Source: CAWGHZ01 sp963775315
GTDB taxonomy: Bacteria; Pseudomonadota; Alphaproteobacteria; MPNO01; DASWLB01
Reading direction: 5' to 3'
Assembly (NCBI GenBank): GCA_963775315.1
Contig: CAVZIN010000010.1
Location: 1-64,000 of the forward strand
DNA length: 64,000 bases
Part shown: piece by piece, positions 27,062 through 35,718 of the stretch
How positions within the stretch are numbered: position 1 is the stretch's first letter
Layout: each line of letters begins with the position of its first letter
Translations under genes and position numbers: made by a program
Notes under the pieces: generated by a model
Databases searched by the model: none
Told to the model about the DNA's origin: nothing
Seen by the model: only the letters and a program-made list of their open reading frames with translations

Positions 27062-27424
27062 TCATTCGCGCCACGCGTCGACGACGTGGCGCGGCCAGCG
27101 CCAGGGCGCGACGAGCATCACGTCGAAGCGGGCGTCGAGCCCGGCGAGGTGCGGGTGGCGCGCGAGGAACATCTTGGCGGCGGCGAGAATGCGGCGGCGC
27201 TGACGCGTCGTCAACAATTCGGCGGCGCTGTCGAACGAGGCGCGGGCCTTGACCTCGACGAAGACCAGCACGCGTCCGCGCCGCGCCACGATGTCCACCT
27301 CGCCCACCGGCACCTTGTAGCGCCTGGCCAGCACGCGGTAGCCGCGGAGCCGGAGGCCCAGCGCGCAGCGCGACTCGGCCATCAGCCCGTAGCCGTGCGC
27401 CGCCTGTCGCCTGGCGAGGCTCAT
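27062..27424 (-). CDS. YraN-family (UPF0102) endonuclease-like protein
   Basis: The 120-residue protein has the UPF0102 core: GYRVLARRYKVPVGEVDIVARRG, LVFVEVKAR and a basic RQRRRILAAAKMFLARHP stretch, with the E-V-D...E-V-K restriction-endonuclease-like pattern. Its start overlaps the rsmI stop (ATGA), so the two are coupled. Confidence 0.9.
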   Translation of the reverse strand: MSLARRQAAHGYGLMAESRCALGLRLRGYRVLARRYKVPVGEVDIVARRGRVLVFVEVKARASFDSAAELLTTRQRRRILAAAKMFLARHPHLAGLDARFDVMLVAPWRWPRHVVDAWRE

Positions 27425-28404
27425 GACCCCTCGCTTGTGCCCTTGAGGGCGAGGGCCCGGGCATAGACCTGGCCACGGGGCAAGCCGGTCTCGCGCGCCA
27501 CGCGGGCCACCGCATCGCGCAGGCTGAGCTCGTCGAACGCCCGGGCGAGGGCAGCGTCGAGCGCGTCGGCGTCCGGCGGCGCCGCGGGCGGCGGGGGACC
27601 GACAACGATGACGATCTCGCCCTTCGGCTCCGGTTCGGCGGCATAGGCGCCGGCAAGCTCCGCGAGCGGTCCGCGCCGCACTTCCTCGTAAAGCTTGGTC
27701 AGCTCACGCGCCACCGCGGCCTCGCGCGCGCCCAGGATTTCCGCCATGTCGGCGAGCGTCGCCGCCAGCCGGTGCGGCGATTCATAGAACACCAGCGTTG
27801 CCGGCACGTCGGCGAGCTCGGCAAGGGTGGCGCGCCGCGCCGCCCGCTTGGCCGAGAGAAACCCCGCGAAAAGGAAGCGGTCGGTCGGCAGCCCTGCGAC
27901 CGCGAGCGCGGCGAGCAGTGCCGAGGCGCCCGGCAGCGCCGTCACCGGAATCCCGCGCGCCACGCACTCGCGGACCAGCCGGTAGCCGGGATCGGAAACG
28001 AGCGGCGTTCCCGCGTCGGACACGAGCGCCACGCTTTCGCCGCGTTCCAGCCGTTCGATAAGCGCCGGCCGCACCCGCTCGGCGTTGTGGTCGTGATAAG
28101 CGATCAGCTTCGCGGAGATGCCATGGATCGCGAGCAGCTTGGACGTCACGCGCGTGTCCTCGCAGGCGACCGCGTCGGCGGACGCGAGCGCGTCGAGCGC
28201 GCGCAGCGTCACGTCGGCGGCGTTGCCGATCGGCGTCGCGACGATGCTGAGACCGGGAACGGCGCCCGTCGCGGGGCGTTTACTTGGCCGGGCGGCAGGC
28301 CTAGTTTGCTCCGTCGGGCAGAGGCCGCGTTGGGAGAGAGAATTTGCGTCGGGATGCGCCTCATGTGCGCTTGACCGCTTGCCAGTGGGCCGCCGCGACA
28401 TTTG
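27421..28404 (-). CDS. rsmI: 16S rRNA (cytidine1402-2'-O)-methyltransferase RsmI
   Basis: RsmI methylates C1402 of 16S rRNA. The tetrapyrrole-methylase-type fold is clear: GLSIVATPIGNAADVTLRAL, CEDTRVTSKLLAIHGI, SDAGTPLVSDPGYRLV, ALPGASALLAALAVAGLPTDRFLFAGFL and FYESPHRL. The catalytic sequence begins only about 45 residues into the frame, and the only in-frame ATG is at 28404, so the 5' end overlaps the divergent lpoA-like gene by about 60 bases. The first ~45 residues (MSRRPTGKRSS...) are not family-like; a non-canonical start nearer 28270 is possible. Confidence 0.92.
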   Translation of the reverse strand, partial: QMSRRPTGKRSSAHEAHPDANSLSQRGLCPTEQTRPAARPSKRPATGAVPGLSIVATPIGNAADVTLRALDALASADAVACEDTRVTSKLLAIHGISAKLIAYHDHNAERVRPALIERLERGESVALVSDAGTPLVSDPGYRLVRECVARGIPVTALPGASALLAALAVAGLPTDRFLFAGFLSAKRAARRATLAELADVPATLVFYESPHRLAATLADMAEILGAREAAVARELTKLYEEVRRGPLAELAGAYAAEPEPKGEIVIVVGPPPPAAPPDADALDAALARAFDELSLRDAVARVARETGLPRGQVYARALALKGTSEGS

Positions 28405-29726
28405 CGCTCGCGCTTTGTGTTGGGCTCGGGGCCTGCCAGACGAACCTATCCCCGCAGCCCGCGCCGAAGCAAGCACCCGCCGCCCCGCCGGTCGCCGCGA
28501 CCCCGGTGCAGCCGGAGATCCCGGCCGCGCCTCCCTCGGTAGAGGCCGCGCCCGGCGTCACCCTGACCCCGCCGCCCGGCGTGACGCCGACGGTGCCGGT
28601 CGCACTGCTGGTCCCGCTGTCGGGCAAGGAGGCGGCGATCGGCAACGACATCCTGGACGCCGCGGCGCTCGCCGTGTTCGACGTCGGCGGCGATTCCTTC
28701 CAGCTCATGCCGCGCGACACCGGCGGCAGTGCCACCCAGGCGCAACAGGCGGTTGTCGAGGCGCTGTCGAGCGGGGCGCGGCTGGTACTCGGCCCCGTTT
28801 TCTCGAACGCGGTCGCCGACGCGGCGCCGATTGCCGTGCAGCAAGGCATCAACGTCGTCGCCTTCTCCAACGACAGCCGCGTCGCCAAGCCGGGCACGTA
28901 CCTTCTCGGGCTGACGCCACGCCAGCAGATCCGCCGCATCGTCAGCTACGCCCGCGCGCAGGGGCTCAGCCGGTTCGCCGCGCTGGTGCCCGACAATCAA
29001 TATGGCCGTCGGGTCGAACAGGACATGCGGGAGGCGGTGGCGACGAGCGGCGGCGAGCTGCCCAAGGTGGCGGTCTATGCGCCGGACGGCTCGGACCTCA
29101 ACCCGGTGATTCGAACGCTCGCCTCCTACGACGCCCGGAAGGCGGCGCTCGAGGCGCAGAAGAAGGCGCTGGGCGACGGCACCGACGAGGTGACGCGCGA
29201 GGCTCGGAAGCGGCTCGACGCAATGGACGCGGTCGGCGATCCCGGCTTCGACGCGCTGCTGATCCCCGACGGCGGCTCGCGCCTTACCGCCATCGCGTCG
29301 CTGCTGCCCTATTACGACATCGATCCGCACCAGGTGCGCATACTCGGCCTGGCTTCGTGGGAGGGGGCGCGGCTCGGCACCGAGCCGGCTTTGGTCGGCG
29401 CCTGGTACGTCGCCCCGCCGCCCGACGCGCGCGCCGGGTTCGACAAGCAATTCCGCGACGCGTTCGGCCGCGCGCCCGGCCCGCTCGCCTGGCTGGGGTA
29501 CGACGCGACCGCGCTCGCCGCCGTTCTGGCGCGCGCGCCCGGCGGGCCGGACTTCAGCCAGGCGGCGCTCACCCAGCCGAACGGCTATGCCGGCGCGGGC
29601 GGCATCTTCCGGCTGATGCCGGACGGGGAAGCGCAGACCGGGCTGTCCGTGCTCGAGGTCACGCGGGACGGCAGCAAGGTCGTGAGCCCCGCGCCGTCCA
29701 CCTTCGCCACGCCGCAGACGAATTGA
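28344..29726 (+). CDS. Penicillin-binding protein activator-like lipoprotein (LpoA-like)
   Basis: The 460-residue protein starts at TTG 28344, chosen because GGGAGAGAG (28332-28340) lies directly upstream. It has a lipoprotein signal (lipobox LGAC), a Pro/Ala-rich linker, and a periplasmic binding-protein type I domain beginning VALLVPLSGKEAAIGNDILDAA and including RLVLGPVFSNAV, VAFSNDSRVA and PDNQYGRR. This matches the PBP activator / LppC family that regulates peptidoglycan synthases. It is divergent from rsmI as in many proteobacteria. Confidence 0.88.
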   Translation: MRRDAPHVRLTACQWAAATFALALCVGLGACQTNLSPQPAPKQAPAAPPVAATPVQPEIPAAPPSVEAAPGVTLTPPPGVTPTVPVALLVPLSGKEAAIGNDILDAAALAVFDVGGDSFQLMPRDTGGSATQAQQAVVEALSSGARLVLGPVFSNAVADAAPIAVQQGINVVAFSNDSRVAKPGTYLLGLTPRQQIRRIVSYARAQGLSRFAALVPDNQYGRRVEQDMREAVATSGGELPKVAVYAPDGSDLNPVIRTLASYDARKAALEAQKKALGDGTDEVTREARKRLDAMDAVGDPGFDALLIPDGGSRLTAIASLLPYYDIDPHQVRILGLASWEGARLGTEPALVGAWYVAPPPDARAGFDKQFRDAFGRAPGPLAWLGYDATALAAVLARAPGGPDFSQAALTQPNGYAGAGGIFRLMPDGEAQTGLSVLEVTRDGSKVVSPAPSTFATPQTN

Positions 29727-29757
29727 CCCGGCCGGGCTGCCGGCCCAGAGTCGTCGC

Positions 29758-31062
29758 ATGGCGTTCCTCTGCCGCGACTGCTACGGCCGCACGCACTCCG
29801 CCGATGACGGCGCGCGCTGCGCCGCCTGCGGCTCGACGCGGACGGTGAGCCATCCCGAGCTAGAGCGGCTGACGGTCGCCCACCTCGACTGCGATGCGTT
29901 CTACGCGAGCGTCGAGAAGCGCGACGACCCGTCGCTGGCCGAGAAGCCGGTGATCGTCGGCGGGCGGGGCCGGCGCGGCGTGGCGCTGACCTGCTGCTAC
30001 GTCGCCCGACGCTATGGCGTGCGCTCGGCGATGCCGATGTTCCAGGCCCTCAAGCTCTGCCCCGACGCGGTGGTGATTCCGCCCGACATGGAGAAATACG
30101 AGGCCGTCGCCGACGACGTGCGGACGGCGATGCGCGAGGTGACGCCGATGGTCGAGCCGGTGTCGGTGGACGAGGCCTATCTCGACCTCGCCGGCACCGA
30201 GCGTCTGCACGGCGCGCCCGCGGCGGCCTCGCTCGCCCGCCTCACGCGCACGATCGAGGAGCGCATCGGCATTACGGTCTCCATCGGGCTCGCGCCCAAC
30301 AAGTATCTCGCCAAGGTGGCGTCGGACCTCGGCAAGCCGCGCGGCTTCGCCGTCATCGGGCGCGAGGATGCCGCGTCCCGCCTCGCCGCGATGAAGGTGA
30401 CCGTGCTGTCCGGCGTCGGGCCGGTGCTGGCGCGCCGCCTTGCCGACGACGGGATCGTCACCATCGCGCAGATCCAGGAGCTGACCGAGGACGAGCTGGT
30501 CGCGCGCTGCGGCAGCATCGGCCACCGGCTGTTCGACTGCGCCTGGGGCCGCGACCGGCGCGTGGTCGAGGCCGACGCCGGGCGCAAGAGCCTGTCGTCC
30601 GAGACGACTTTCGGAGACGACGTGCGCGACGCCGAGGCGCTCGCCCGCATCCTGTGGGCGCAGGCGGAGAAGGTATCGGCCCGGCTGAAGCGCGGCGGGC
30701 TCGCCGGAAGCTGCGTGACGCTGAAGCTCAAGACCGCCGACTTCCGCATCCGCACCCGCGCCGTGACCCTGGCCCACCCGACCCAGCTCGCCGACACCAT
30801 CTTTCGCGCCGCGATGACGGCGCTCGCGCGCGAGGCGGACGGCACCGCCTTCCGCCTGCTGGGGGTCGGGGTCTCGACCTTCGCGCCGCCGGCCGACGCG
30901 GACCCGCCCGACCTCGCCGAGCCGGACGGGGAGCGCCGCGCCGCGGTCGAACGGGCGATGGACCGGCTGCGGGCGCGCTATGGCGGCGAGGCGATCGTAA
31001 AGGGCCGGCGCTTCGGCGCGGCCGTGCGCCCCGGCGGCGGCCGACAGGGGCCGCATGGCTGA
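29758..31062 (+). CDS. dinB: DNA polymerase IV (Y family) with N-terminal zinc-ribbon-like extension
   Basis: The 434-residue protein carries Y-family signatures: VAHLDCDAFYASVEKRDDPSL (first catalytic acids), MFQALKLCPDAVV, VSVDEAYLDLAG (catalytic D-E), and VSIGLAPNKYLAKVASDLGKP, then helix-hairpin-helix and little-finger domains. The first ~40 residues contain CRDC and CAAC, a probable zinc ribbon found in alphaproteobacterial DinB proteins. It overlaps the pqiA-like gene by 8 bases. No LexA box recognised. Confidence 0.93.
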   Translation: MAFLCRDCYGRTHSADDGARCAACGSTRTVSHPELERLTVAHLDCDAFYASVEKRDDPSLAEKPVIVGGRGRRGVALTCCYVARRYGVRSAMPMFQALKLCPDAVVIPPDMEKYEAVADDVRTAMREVTPMVEPVSVDEAYLDLAGTERLHGAPAAASLARLTRTIEERIGITVSIGLAPNKYLAKVASDLGKPRGFAVIGREDAASRLAAMKVTVLSGVGPVLARRLADDGIVTIAQIQELTEDELVARCGSIGHRLFDCAWGRDRRVVEADAGRKSLSSETTFGDDVRDAEALARILWAQAEKVSARLKRGGLAGSCVTLKLKTADFRIRTRAVTLAHPTQLADTIFRAAMTALAREADGTAFRLLGVGVSTFAPPADADPPDLAEPDGERRAAVERAMDRLRARYGGEAIVKGRRFGAAVRPGGGRQGPHG

Positions 31063-31564
31063 GCGGCGGACCGCCGCGCGCTGCGCGCGCGGGCTCGACC
31101 GGCTGGTGCCCGCCGCCCTGGCGGCCGCGCTCGGGCTGCTGGCCGCCGGGCTATGGTTCCCGGTGATGACGGTGCAGAGCTTCTTCGTGTTCTCGTCCGG
31201 CTTCTCGATCCTGCAGAGCCTGCAGGCGCTGTGGGACGCGCAGGAATACCTGCTGTTCGCCGCCATCCTGCTGTTCTCGGTGCTGTTCCCGACGGTCAAG
31301 CTGGCGAGCTGCCTGGCGCTCTGGTGGCTCGCCGAGATCGACGGCGCCGCCTTCCGCAATCTCGCCGACGCGATCGACGCGCTCGGCCGCTGGTCGATGC
31401 TCGACGTGTTCCTGCTGGCGATCCTGCTGGTCACCGTGCGCACCGCGTCGGTCGGCGGGGCGAGCACCAACCTCGGCCTCTATCTGTTCGCCGGCGCCGT
31501 GGTGCTGTCGATGCTGTCGGTGCACTGGCTCCGCGCCGTCCGCCGTCGCCTGGCGGAAGGCTAG
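31055..31564 (+). CDS. PqiA-like paraquat-inducible membrane protein
   Basis: The 169-residue protein has four predicted transmembrane helices (about 20-40, 60-80, 110-130, 145-160) and resembles one PqiA domain: LGLLAAGLWFPVMTV, FSILQSLQALWD, LFSVLFPTVKLASCLALWWL, LGRWSMLDVFLLAILLV. PqiA proteins work with MCE lipid-transport proteins; no MCE gene is in the window. Overlaps dinB. Confidence 0.8.
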   Translation: MAERRTAARCARGLDRLVPAALAAALGLLAAGLWFPVMTVQSFFVFSSGFSILQSLQALWDAQEYLLFAAILLFSVLFPTVKLASCLALWWLAEIDGAAFRNLADAIDALGRWSMLDVFLLAILLVTVRTASVGGASTNLGLYLFAGAVVLSMLSVHWLRAVRRRLAEG

Positions 31565-31565
31565 G

Positions 31566-31643
31566 CTAGTGTGGTGGATTCGAAGTTCGCTATATTCCTT
31601 GTGGCGGGTACCGAGGCGAACTTCGAATCCAATACCACACTAG
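31566..31643. mobile_element. Palindromic MITE-like element 1
   Basis: Arms CTAGTGTGGTGGATTCGAAG... (31566-31590) and its near-complement (31616-31643) flank a 25-base loop. The termini lie on TA (31567-31568, 31641-31642) as for IS630-type elements. It has no coding capacity. Lower GC than its surroundings. It starts 2 bases after the pqiA-like stop. Confidence 0.7.
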
Positions 31644-31656
31644 AATCAATAATTTG

Positions 31657-31732
31657 CTAGTGTCCTTATCGAATCCGAAGTTCGTTCAGTGTGCGCCCCA
31701 GAATGAAACGAACTTCGGATTCGGGACACTAG
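31657..31732. mobile_element. Palindromic MITE-like element 2
   Basis: Arms CTAGTGTCC...GAATCCGAAGTTCG (31657-31684) and CGAACTTCGGATTCG...ACTAG (31709-31732) flank a 24-base loop. The core GAATCCGAAGTTCG is closely related to element 1. TA at both ends; the right TA is the first two bases of the DUF2336 stop codon TAG (31731-31729, minus strand). The pair could also act as a bidirectional terminator between the convergent genes. Confidence 0.7.
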
Positions 31733-32862
31733 GCCATCTTCGAGAAGTCCGCCGGCTCGCGCCCCAGCTTGCCGAGGAGATAGGCGACGTTCTCGGCGCC
31801 GAGCGCGGCCTCGTCCGTTTCGGAAAGGCGGGTCAGCACCCTCTCGATCACGCGGCGGCGGAACCGCTCGCGGTCGTTCTCGCCGCCGTCGTGCGACACC
31901 TCGCGGCACGCGTCGACCGCCATGCGGAGCGTCGGGATCAGCGGCTCGGCGAGCCCAGCTTTCTTGGCGAGCGCGCGCAGCCCGAGCCCGCCGTCGTCAT
32001 GGATCAGCCGCCCGGCATTGGCCGGCGGGATGCCCGCGAGGCGGGCGAGCGACGCCTCGAAAAAGGCGAGGTCGCCCATGCAGAGCGCGCGCAGCACGAT
32101 CGACGGGGTGAGGCGGCGGTTGGCGGAGAGTTCCGCGACGAGCTGCTCGGCGTCAGACCGGTCGCCGCCGCCCGCGAACAGGCCGAGCGCGGAGCGCTCG
32201 CGGCTTTTCAGGATGACGTCGCTCGCGGTCTCGCCCGACACCTCGTGGCGCGCGAGAAGATGCATTTGAAGCTCGCCCTGCACCAGCCCGACCAGCCGCT
32301 CGGCCACCCGCACCGGAAGGCGCTGACGCATCGCCATGGCGCGGCTGACCGCCTCGGTCTCGCCGAAATCGTCGAGCGCCTTCTGCATCGCTCGTTCCGA
32401 GATCTCGGCGCCCGCGTTGGACATCAGCGCCGCCGTGACCTCCTGGTCGCCGGAATCGACCAGCGCGTCCGCGACGAGCGCAGACACGTTGGGGCGCGCA
32501 GTGACGGCCTTGCGCTTGGCGCGGCCCGACTTGCGGACGATGTCGATCAGATCCTCGTCGGTCAGCACCGCGGAGTCGCGGACCATCGGAAGCGCAACCG
32601 AATCGACGTCATCGGCGAGCCCGCGCGCGATGTCATGGGCGAGCGCCGGGCAGTCATGCACTTCGCCCGCGATTGCCTCGCGGACGAGCGTATCCGGATC
32701 GCGGACCATGACGCGGAAGATCTCTTCCGCCATATGCCGTTCACGCGGATTCAGCGAGCCCTGCGAATATTCGCCCGCGATCTTGCGCGCCGTGCCGGCC
32801 CGACTGGTCGCGGAGCGATCGAGTAGCAGCCGCCGGACATCCGATTCGCTGAGCTGCGGCAT
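31729..32862 (-). CDS. DUF2336 protein
   Basis: The 377-residue soluble, alpha-helical protein belongs to the alphaproteobacterial DUF2336 family: SESDVRRLLLDRSATSRAGTARKIAGEY, PRERHMAEEIFRVMVRDPDTLVREAIA, and a long HEAT-like helical body. Function is unknown. A perfect TTAA-N7-TTAA site lies about 60 bases upstream, suggesting CtrA control. The stop codon borders MITE-like element 2. Confidence 0.85.
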   Translation of the reverse strand: MPQLSESDVRRLLLDRSATSRAGTARKIAGEYSQGSLNPRERHMAEEIFRVMVRDPDTLVREAIAGEVHDCPALAHDIARGLADDVDSVALPMVRDSAVLTDEDLIDIVRKSGRAKRKAVTARPNVSALVADALVDSGDQEVTAALMSNAGAEISERAMQKALDDFGETEAVSRAMAMRQRLPVRVAERLVGLVQGELQMHLLARHEVSGETASDVILKSRERSALGLFAGGGDRSDAEQLVAELSANRRLTPSIVLRALCMGDLAFFEASLARLAGIPPANAGRLIHDDGGLGLRALAKKAGLAEPLIPTLRMAVDACREVSHDGGENDRERFRRRVIERVLTRLSETDEAALGAENVAYLLGKLGREPADFSKMA

Positions 32863-32920
32863 CGTGTTCCCTGGAGCGATTACTGACTGTGCCCCGTCCG
32901 GCGATCTTCGCCGTTTACCC

Positions 32921-32935
32921 TTAATTGTTCCTTAA
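32921..32935. promoter_or_regulatory. Perfect CtrA-type box TTAA-N7-TTAA
   Basis: TTAA (32921-32924), 7 bases, TTAA (32932-32935). This is the full consensus of the alphaproteobacterial cell-cycle/motility regulator CtrA, in the divergent region between DUF2336 and cytochrome c. In roughly 70% GC DNA such a site is rare by chance. Confidence 0.6.
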
Positions 32936-33034
32936 TGGAGGGCTTCCTGCGGCCGGACGCCGCCTTGACGGGACGCGGGACGGCGGGTAGGCGTTGAAAT
33001 TACACCGCCCGCCGCGACGATCCCGGAGAGAGAG

Positions 33035-33421
33035 ATGTCCCGTTGCCTGACCGCCGCCCTTGCGCTCGCGCTCGCCGCCGGCTTCGCCTCCCCGCTGGCC
33101 GCGCGGGCCGCCGACCTGGCCGCCGGAAAGCAGCAGTTCAACAAGTGCCGCGCCTGCCACAGCCTGGAGAAGGGCAAGAACATCATCGGGCCGAGCCTCT
33201 ACGGCCTCTTCGGCCGCAAGGCCGGCAGCATACCCGGCTACAACTATTCCGAGGCGAACAAGAAGTCGGGCATCACCTGGAACGAGACGACGCTGCTGGA
33301 ATATCTCCGGAAGCCGCAGGCGGTGGTGCCGGGCACCAAGATGACCTTCGCCGGCATCCGCTCGGAGCGGGAGCGGAAGGACCTGATCGCCTTCCTCAAG
33401 ATCGCGACCGCCCCGAAGTGA
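33035..33421 (+). CDS. Class I c-type cytochrome
   Basis: The 128-residue periplasmic protein has a signal peptide (about 1-25, AARAAD), heme-binding CRACH near residue 38, IGPSLYGLFGRKAG, and a Met axial ligand in PGTKMTFAG. This is the cytochrome c2/c-550-like family used as soluble electron carriers. GAGAGAG precedes the ATG. Confidence 0.93.
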   Translation: MSRCLTAALALALAAGFASPLAARAADLAAGKQQFNKCRACHSLEKGKNIIGPSLYGLFGRKAGSIPGYNYSEANKKSGITWNETTLLEYLRKPQAVVPGTKMTFAGIRSERERKDLIAFLKIATAPK

Positions 33422-33510
33422 GCGAAGTCCGGACCGCGGAGCCGTTTGCCTCGCAATAGGGCGCGCGATAGATTGGCCGCTGCTTGGCCGTGCCGACAAG
33501 GGGAGCCGCA

Positions 33511-34026
33511 ATGAACCTCAAGGAACACATCCGAGGAATCCCCAACTTCCCGAAGCCGGGGATCCTGTTCTACGACATCTCGACCCTGCTGCGGCAGGGC
33601 GAGGCCTTCCGCGCCACGATCGACCGGCTGGCCGAGGCGGTGGGCAAGCACAAGCCCGACCGGCTGATCGGCATCGAATCGCGGGGATTCCTGGTGGCGG
33701 CACCGGTCGCCTACGCGCTCGGCATCGGCTTCGTGATGATCCGCAAGAAGGAGAAGCTGCCGGGCGAGACGCTGGCCTACACCTACGCGCTGGAGTACGG
33801 CACCGACACGATCGAGGCCCAGGCCGACGCCGTGGAGCGCGGCCAGAAGGTGGTGGTGCTGGACGACCTTCTGGCGACCGGCGGCACCGCGGCGGCGGCG
33901 ATCGAGCTGATGCGGAAACTGGGCGCCGACGTGCGCGGCGCGGCCTTCATCATCGAGCTTGAGGGGCTGCACGGCCGGTCGCGCCTCGATGTGCCGGTGA
34001 CCTCGCTGATCGCCTACGAGGAGTAG
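33511..34026 (+). CDS. apt: Adenine phosphoribosyltransferase
   Basis: The 171-residue enzyme salvages adenine to AMP with PRPP. Motifs: FPKPGILFYDIS, IGIESRGFLVAAPVAYAL, VMIRKKEKLPGETLAYTYALEYG and the PRPP loop VVVLDDLLATGGTAAAA. ATG 33511 follows AAGGGGAG; the frame is open 27 bases upstream without a better site. Confidence 0.96.
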   Translation: MNLKEHIRGIPNFPKPGILFYDISTLLRQGEAFRATIDRLAEAVGKHKPDRLIGIESRGFLVAAPVAYALGIGFVMIRKKEKLPGETLAYTYALEYGTDTIEAQADAVERGQKVVVLDDLLATGGTAAAAIELMRKLGADVRGAAFIIELEGLHGRSRLDVPVTSLIAYEE

Positions 34027-34052
34027 CCGAAAGGACGCCCCGGCACGACCTC

Positions 34053-34067
34053 TTAACGGAGGGTTTA
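34053..34067. promoter_or_regulatory. Near-consensus CtrA-type box
   Basis: TTAA (34053-34056), 7 bases, TTTA (34064-34067): one mismatch from TTAA-N7-TTAA. It lies 22 bases before the MHYT kinase start, where a CtrA-dependent promoter could be. Confidence 0.35.
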
Positions 34068-34089
34068 CGCCCGCGTCGCATGATCCGGC

Positions 34090-35655
34090 ATGGTCCGGAT
34101 CATAGGCTGCATTACCCAGCAGCACGACATTCGCCTGGTCATCCTGGCCGGAATTCTCTGCGCCGTGGGCTCGTTCACGACCATGAGCGTGCTCGGACGC
34201 GCAACGGCCGGGCCGGGCCGGACCCTGCACGTGCGCTGGCTGGTCGCCGCCGGAATCGTGGGCGGCGCGGCGGTCTGGACGACCCATTTCGTGGCGATGC
34301 TGGCCTACCGGCCCGGCACCGTCTTCGGCTACGACATCGGGCTTACCGTGCTCTCGATCGTGATCGCGGTCGCGTTCACCGGCGGCGCCTTCGCGGTGGC
34401 CCTGTGGCTCGACCGGCCCGAGCTGGGGGGCGCGCTGTTCGGCCTCGCCATCTCGATGATGCACTTCACCGGCATCGCCGCGCTGAGCGCCGCCGCATCC
34501 TTCCGCTGGGACTTCACCTATGTCGGTGCCGCGATCGCGCTCTCGGTCGTTCTGGGCGCCGCCACGCTCGCCGCGTGTGGCCGCGGCCGAACTCTGCCGC
34601 GGCGCGCCGCCGGTGCGGCCTTGATGACCCTCGCCATCGTCACCATGCACTTCACGGCGATGACGGCGCTGACCATCGAGCCGGACCCGTTCGCGCCGGT
34701 CGAGCTCGGCGCGATCGTGCCACCCGACTGGCTGGTCGTCGCCGTGACGGCCGCCATGGTCACGATCGTCGCGTTCGGGCTGTGGGGCTCGATCATCGAC
34801 GACCGCCTCGCCCAGCGCGCCACCCAAGAGGCCGAGCGGCTACGCCGCCACGTCGAGGAGCTGCAGCGGACCCAGCGCGAACTGGAAACGCGCACTGTCG
34901 AACTCGACGCCGCGCTGCGGGCCGCCGCCGCGGCGAGCGAGGCGAAGTCGGTGTTCCTCGCCACCATGAGCCATGAGTTGCGCACGCCGCTCAACGCCAT
35001 CATCGGGTTCTCCGAGATGCTGGGCCAGGAGATGTTCGGCCGCCATTCCGACCCGCGCTACAAGGAATATGCCGAAAGCGTGTGCGAGAGCGGCCAGCAC
35101 CTTCTCGGGCTGATCAACGACGTGCTCGATTTCTCGAAGATCGACGCCGGCCGGCTCGAGCTGAACGAAGGGATGGTCGATCTCGGCAAGGCGATACGGG
35201 GCGCGGCCCACATGGTCTCCGGCCAGGCCGCGACGACCGGCGTCGCGCTCGACCTCGACCTGCTCCCCGAGCTGCCGCTGGTGCGCGGCGACGAGCGGCG
35301 CGTGCGCCAGGTGGTGCTGAACCTGCTGTCCAACGCGGTCAAGTTTACCCCGGCCGACGGACGGGTGCGGCTGACCTGCGAGGCGCGGCCGAACGGCACG
35401 GTCGCCATCGTCGTCGCCGACACGGGCATCGGCATCGCCGCCAAGGACATCCCGCGCGCGCTCGACAGGTTCGGTCAGATCGATTCGAGCCTCGCGCGCC
35501 GCTACGACGGCACCGGGCTCGGCCTGCCGCTCGCCAAGAAGCTGATGGAGCTGCACGGCGGCACGCTGAAAATTGAGAGCGAAGTCGGCGTCGGCACCAC
35601 GGTGACCGTCGTCTTCCCGCCGTCGCGCGTGGTCGCGGGTCTGGTCGCCGCCTGA
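34090..35655 (+). CDS. MHYT-domain sensor histidine kinase
   Basis: The 521-residue membrane kinase has seven predicted helices in the first ~245 residues with three MHYT-type motifs (THFVAML, MHFTGIAAL, MHFTAMTAL), proposed to bind copper and sense O2, CO or NO. A coiled linker (about 245-290) leads to HisKA with phospho-His in SHELRTPLNAIIGFSEM and HATPase_c with NLLSNAVKFT, DTGIGI and GTGLGLPLAKKL. No cognate response regulator is adjacent. A CtrA-like box is just upstream. Confidence 0.92.
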   Translation: MVRIIGCITQQHDIRLVILAGILCAVGSFTTMSVLGRATAGPGRTLHVRWLVAAGIVGGAAVWTTHFVAMLAYRPGTVFGYDIGLTVLSIVIAVAFTGGAFAVALWLDRPELGGALFGLAISMMHFTGIAALSAAASFRWDFTYVGAAIALSVVLGAATLAACGRGRTLPRRAAGAALMTLAIVTMHFTAMTALTIEPDPFAPVELGAIVPPDWLVVAVTAAMVTIVAFGLWGSIIDDRLAQRATQEAERLRRHVEELQRTQRELETRTVELDAALRAAAAASEAKSVFLATMSHELRTPLNAIIGFSEMLGQEMFGRHSDPRYKEYAESVCESGQHLLGLINDVLDFSKIDAGRLELNEGMVDLGKAIRGAAHMVSGQAATTGVALDLDLLPELPLVRGDERRVRQVVLNLLSNAVKFTPADGRVRLTCEARPNGTVAIVVADTGIGIAAKDIPRALDRFGQIDSSLARRYDGTGLGLPLAKKLMELHGGTLKIESEVGVGTTVTVVFPPSRVVAGLVAA

Positions 35656-35718
35656 GGCCCTCCGCGGCCCGCGGCGCCGCTTGCGCACCACCCGCTTCCC
35701 CGCCATCATCCGCGCGCC

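Noticed and set aside
31566..31732. CRISPR-like repeats
   Set aside because: Only two units, each an internal palindrome with different arms, and no spacer pattern or cas genes.
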